Below are positions 5,909-7,921 of a stretch of DNA of 7,921 nucleotides, piece after piece. This DNA comes from DATMYQ01 sp035560935 (GTDB taxonomy: Bacteria; Bacillota; Negativicutes; Sporomusales; Sporomusaceae). The stretch lies in contig DATMYQ010000035.1 of NCBI GenBank assembly GCA_035560935.1, positions 1 to 7,921 of the forward strand. Direction: 5' to 3'. The position numbers were made by a program, and so were the translations under genes. Under the pieces are notes generated by a model. That model made no database searches. It worked only from the letters and a program-made list of their open reading frames with translations, and had not been told where the DNA came from. Each line of letters starts with the position of its first letter. Position 1 is the first letter of the stretch.

Positions 5909-6910
5909 TCACCACCTTTCAGACGCTTTTATTCCCAAACGCATTTGATCAAATTTGCCAACTGCGTAATGGTAAATGCCGGTCAAACCTCCCGGATAGA
6001 TAATCATCACCCCTATCATTAACACACCGTAAATAATCAGGCGGACTTCCAACAAATCCTTCATTTGTTCCATGATGGGCAAGATCAGCAACGCGGCCAG
6101 CAGCCCGCCCCAAATACTGCCCCGACCGCCGACAAACGCCAGCACCATAATCTCGACGGTGTATTTGGTAGACATTACCTGCGGCGCAAGGATTCCGACA
6201 AAATGAGCATAAAAAGCGCCCAACAACCCGGCTACGGCGCAAGAAGTGGTAAAATTAATAATTTTATAATAGGTTACATCAATCCCGGAAGCCTGCGCCG
6301 CCTGCAAATCCTGCCCGATGGCCCGGAACGCCAGACCAATGTGGGAACGGGTGATTCTGGCCAGCAGTAAATACACCAGCACCGTCATCGCAAACACAAC
6401 ATAATAGTATGGTAAATTTTCCGTAGTATCGAACAATGGCGGCACACTCAATCCCGAATTCCCCCGCGTCAGCGCAACCCAGTTGGAAGCAATTGCCATC
6501 ATCCCCAGCGCAACAAACCAGGTCATGCAGGAAGCAAAAATCCCGGCCAGTCGCAACGTCAATATTCCCAACCCCAGTCCCAGCAAACCAGACATCAGCG
6601 CCGCCGCAATCATGCCCAACCAGGGGGACAATCCCAGTTTAAGAGCCAAAAGGGCGGAGGTGTAGCCACCCAGCCCCCAAAATGCGGCAAATCCAAAATT
6701 GGTTATGTTGATAAACCCTACCGTGAAATCAAAAGCCATCGCCAAACAGCCATACATCAGGCTGGAAATTAATAGCCGGGTGATGAACTCATCATCAATC
6801 AACAGTGGTAACACTGCCACCACACCAAACATCACCACGCCCAAAGGTGTGAGTCCGAAGGCTTTTAGCGGAGTCCTTACCGGGTCCAGCTTACTTTGCC
6901 AGCTCATCAT
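5909..6910 (-). CDS. livM: LIV-type ABC transporter permease LivM
   Basis: An inner-membrane permease subunit that pairs with LivH, about 333 residues, of normal length. It is strongly hydrophobic, with roughly eight to ten membrane segments by eye. Recognisable family blocks are FDFTVGFINITNFGFAAFWGLGGY (about 60-83), the LRLAGIF segment, the cytoplasmic coupling loop SHIGLAFRAIGQDLQAAQASGI (about 189-210) that contacts the ATPases, and FVGGRGSIWGGLLAALL (about 259-275). The protein ends in a short basic tail. The frame allows starts at 6916, 6910 and 6907. I chose 6910 because GGAG (6919-6922) is 8 nt upstream, while it is only 2 nt from the ATG at 6916. The gene starts 28 nt after livH, and 76 nt separate it from the binding-protein start. 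Confidence 0.95.
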   Translation of the reverse strand: MMSWQSKLDPVRTPLKAFGLTPLGVVMFGVVAVLPLLIDDEFITRLLISSLMYGCLAMAFDFTVGFINITNFGFAAFWGLGGYTSALLALKLGLSPWLGMIAAALMSGLLGLGLGILTLRLAGIFASCMTWFVALGMMAIASNWVALTRGNSGLSVPPLFDTTENLPYYYVVFAMTVLVYLLLARITRSHIGLAFRAIGQDLQAAQASGIDVTYYKIINFTTSCAVAGLLGAFYAHFVGILAPQVMSTKYTVEIMVLAFVGGRGSIWGGLLAALLILPIMEQMKDLLEVRLIIYGVLMIGVMIIYPGGLTGIYHYAVGKFDQMRLGIKASERW

Positions 6911-6918
6911 ATTCATCT

Positions 6919-6922
6919 CTCC
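6919..6922 (-). promoter_or_regulatory. Ribosome binding site suggesting the second ATG of livM
   Basis: The core GGAG (in CTGGAGAG, minus strand) gives a 2-nt spacer to the first ATG (6914-6916) but an ideal 8-nt spacer to the in-frame ATG at 6908-6910. The protein differs by only two residues. Confidence 0.55.
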
Positions 6923-6938
6923 AGTCTTTCGGATTTTC

Positions 6939-7838
6939 CTATTCAGAAACAGTTTTTACCCCTTTTTTGGCAAACAGCCCCCGCGGCTTAAAGATCAGAA
7001 TCAGAATGATCACGACCAAACTCACTACATCCTGCCAACCGGCCCCGAATTTAATATAGGAAACCGTTTCCAAAAGGCCCACCAGAAAACCACCCCAGAT
7101 ACTGGCCCCCAAATTACCCATACCGACAAGAATCAGGACAAACCACGATTTATACAGCGGTTGGACTCCCATTCCCGGATAGGCCGGAATGATAGACAGC
7201 AAAATGGCCCCTGCGGCACCAGCCAAAAGACAGCTTAAGGCAAAGGTCAGCGTATGAATGGTGTTGAGATTCACGCCCACCAAACTGGCGCCCGCCTCGT
7301 CCTGCGATACGGCCCGGATCGCCCGCCCCATCTGCGTCTTGCTCAGAAAAAACCAAAACAGCATAATGGTTAGCATGGCGATGCCAAAACCGACAATCCG
7401 GTCGTAGGAAATGGCTAATCCGGAGCCAAACGAAAAGCTTCCCGGCCAATACTGGGTAATTCCCCGATAAGTATTGCCCCAAAGCATTTTGGCCCCGCTT
7501 TGCATAATAATCGAAATCCCCAGGGTCACTAAAAAGGTATTCATGACCCACATCTTTTTAGATCGTTTCCGCAAACTGTAGAACAACGTCCGTTCCACCA
7601 GTGCCCCCACCAGGAAAGTTCCCAACGCAGCGGTAATAAAGCTGAGAACCGGGCTTAGTTTCAAAATGGTAAAGGAAAAAAAAGCAAAATAAGCTCCCAG
7701 CATATAAAATTCGCCATGGGCAAAGTTAGGAATGTTCATCACACCGAAGACGAGCGACAAACCGACCGCCATCAGCGCGTACAATCCGCCGCGCAAAATA
7801 CCGGTGATCAACATATTAATAAAATCCAAATAATCCAT
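6939..7838 (-). CDS. livH: LIV-type ABC transporter permease LivH
   Basis: An inner-membrane permease subunit of the importer, 299 residues and full length. Family blocks visible are GLYALMAVGLSLVFGVMNIPNFAHGEFYMLGAY (about 18-50), the ATPase-contacting loop GRAIRAVSQDEAGASLVGVN (171-190) and GMGNLGASIWGGFLVGLLE (239-257), with about eight hydrophobic segments. The C-terminus IFKPRGLF followed by a short basic tail is typical. The ATG start is firm: AGGAGG at 7847-7852 has an 8-nt spacer. It is the first gene of the block visible here; the operon promoter is not in the 83 nt that remain upstream and may lie outside the window. The order permease-permease-binding protein-ATPase-ATPase differs from the E. 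coli livKHMGF order. Confidence 0.96.
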   Translation of the reverse strand: MDYLDFINMLITGILRGGLYALMAVGLSLVFGVMNIPNFAHGEFYMLGAYFAFFSFTILKLSPVLSFITAALGTFLVGALVERTLFYSLRKRSKKMWVMNTFLVTLGISIIMQSGAKMLWGNTYRGITQYWPGSFSFGSGLAISYDRIVGFGIAMLTIMLFWFFLSKTQMGRAIRAVSQDEAGASLVGVNLNTIHTLTFALSCLLAGAAGAILLSIIPAYPGMGVQPLYKSWFVLILVGMGNLGASIWGGFLVGLLETVSYIKFGAGWQDVVSLVVIILILIFKPRGLFAKKGVKTVSE

Positions 7839-7846
7839 CTACTGCT

Positions 7847-7852
7847 CCTCCT
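7847..7852 (-). promoter_or_regulatory. Ribosome binding site of livH
   Basis: AGGAGG on the minus strand, 8 nt before ATG 7836-7838, within GAGGAGGAG. Confidence 0.88.
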
Positions 7853-7876
7853 CACTGCCGTCCATCGGCAATACGT

Positions 7877-7914
7877 CTCGGGAAGAATGAATCGTCGGGA
7901 GCAAAGTTCCCGAG
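7877..7914 (-). promoter_or_regulatory. Competing hairpins in the livH leader
   Basis: CTCGGGAA (minus strand, 7914-7907) can pair with TTCCCGAG (7884-7877), a perfect 8-bp stem with a 22-nt loop. The same first arm can instead pair its TCGGGA (7913-7908) with TCCCGA (7900-7895), a 6-bp stem with a 7-nt loop. The two are mutually exclusive. A small GCCG/CGGC hairpin follows just before the ribosome binding site. On DNA, the 8-bp inverted repeat could equally be an operator. No known riboswitch was recognised, and the leader is cut off by the window edge. Confidence 0.4.
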
Positions 7915-7921
7915 TGGTTTC

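Noticed and set aside
6699..7238. A 179-codon plus-strand open frame across livM and livH
   Set aside because: It is antisense to two clearly conserved permeases and has a low-complexity, unfamiliar translation and no convincing ribosome binding site; it is a shadow frame.
7150..7551. A 133-codon minus-strand frame inside livH
   Set aside because: It overlaps the strongly supported livH frame and has no family features.

Overview
All eight genes in this window lie on the minus strand, so transcription runs from high to low coordinates. The window holds a six-gene block: a LIV-I/HAAT-type ABC importer (permeases livH and livM, a lipoprotein substrate-binding protein, ATPases livG and livF) followed by a panB homologue. 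Downstream of that lie a DUF1638-family gene and the N-terminal 343 residues of a PAS-domain sigma-54 activator that runs off the left edge. No RNA gene, transposon, CRISPR array or phage gene was seen.

The organism is most likely an anaerobic Bacillota, perhaps a Negativicute (Sporomusa-like) or a Desulfitobacterium-like Clostridium relative. The grounds are strong AGGAGG-type ribosome binding sites with 6-8 nt spacers, GTG starts, a lipoprotein-type binding protein, a PAS/sigma-54 activator of the kind frequent in those groups, and DUF1638, which I associate with methylotrophic archaea and corrinoid-using anaerobes. This placement is inference.

Layout by decreasing coordinate: 7839-7921, livH leader with two competing hairpins; 6939-7838, livH; 5909-6910, livM; 4513-5832, binding protein, whose true start is a GTG; 4342-4512, a 171-nt spacer containing a 13-bp RNA stem; 3619-4341, livG; 2875-3582, livF; 1968-2822, panB-like gene; 1740-1967, a 228-nt gap with a strong hairpin and then a TATAAT promoter framed by an inverted repeat; 1092-1739, DUF1638; 1-1031, activator.

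Working model: the transporter imports a small organic acid or amine. The PanB-like enzyme would exchange a one-carbon unit between tetrahydrofolate and a 2-oxoacid, and the downstream pair would sense or manage the same metabolite. There is no panC or panD here, and the panB homologue carries substitutions at several normally conserved positions. A specialised or reverse (catabolic) role is therefore at least as plausible as pantothenate synthesis. The transported ligand cannot be read from the sequence.
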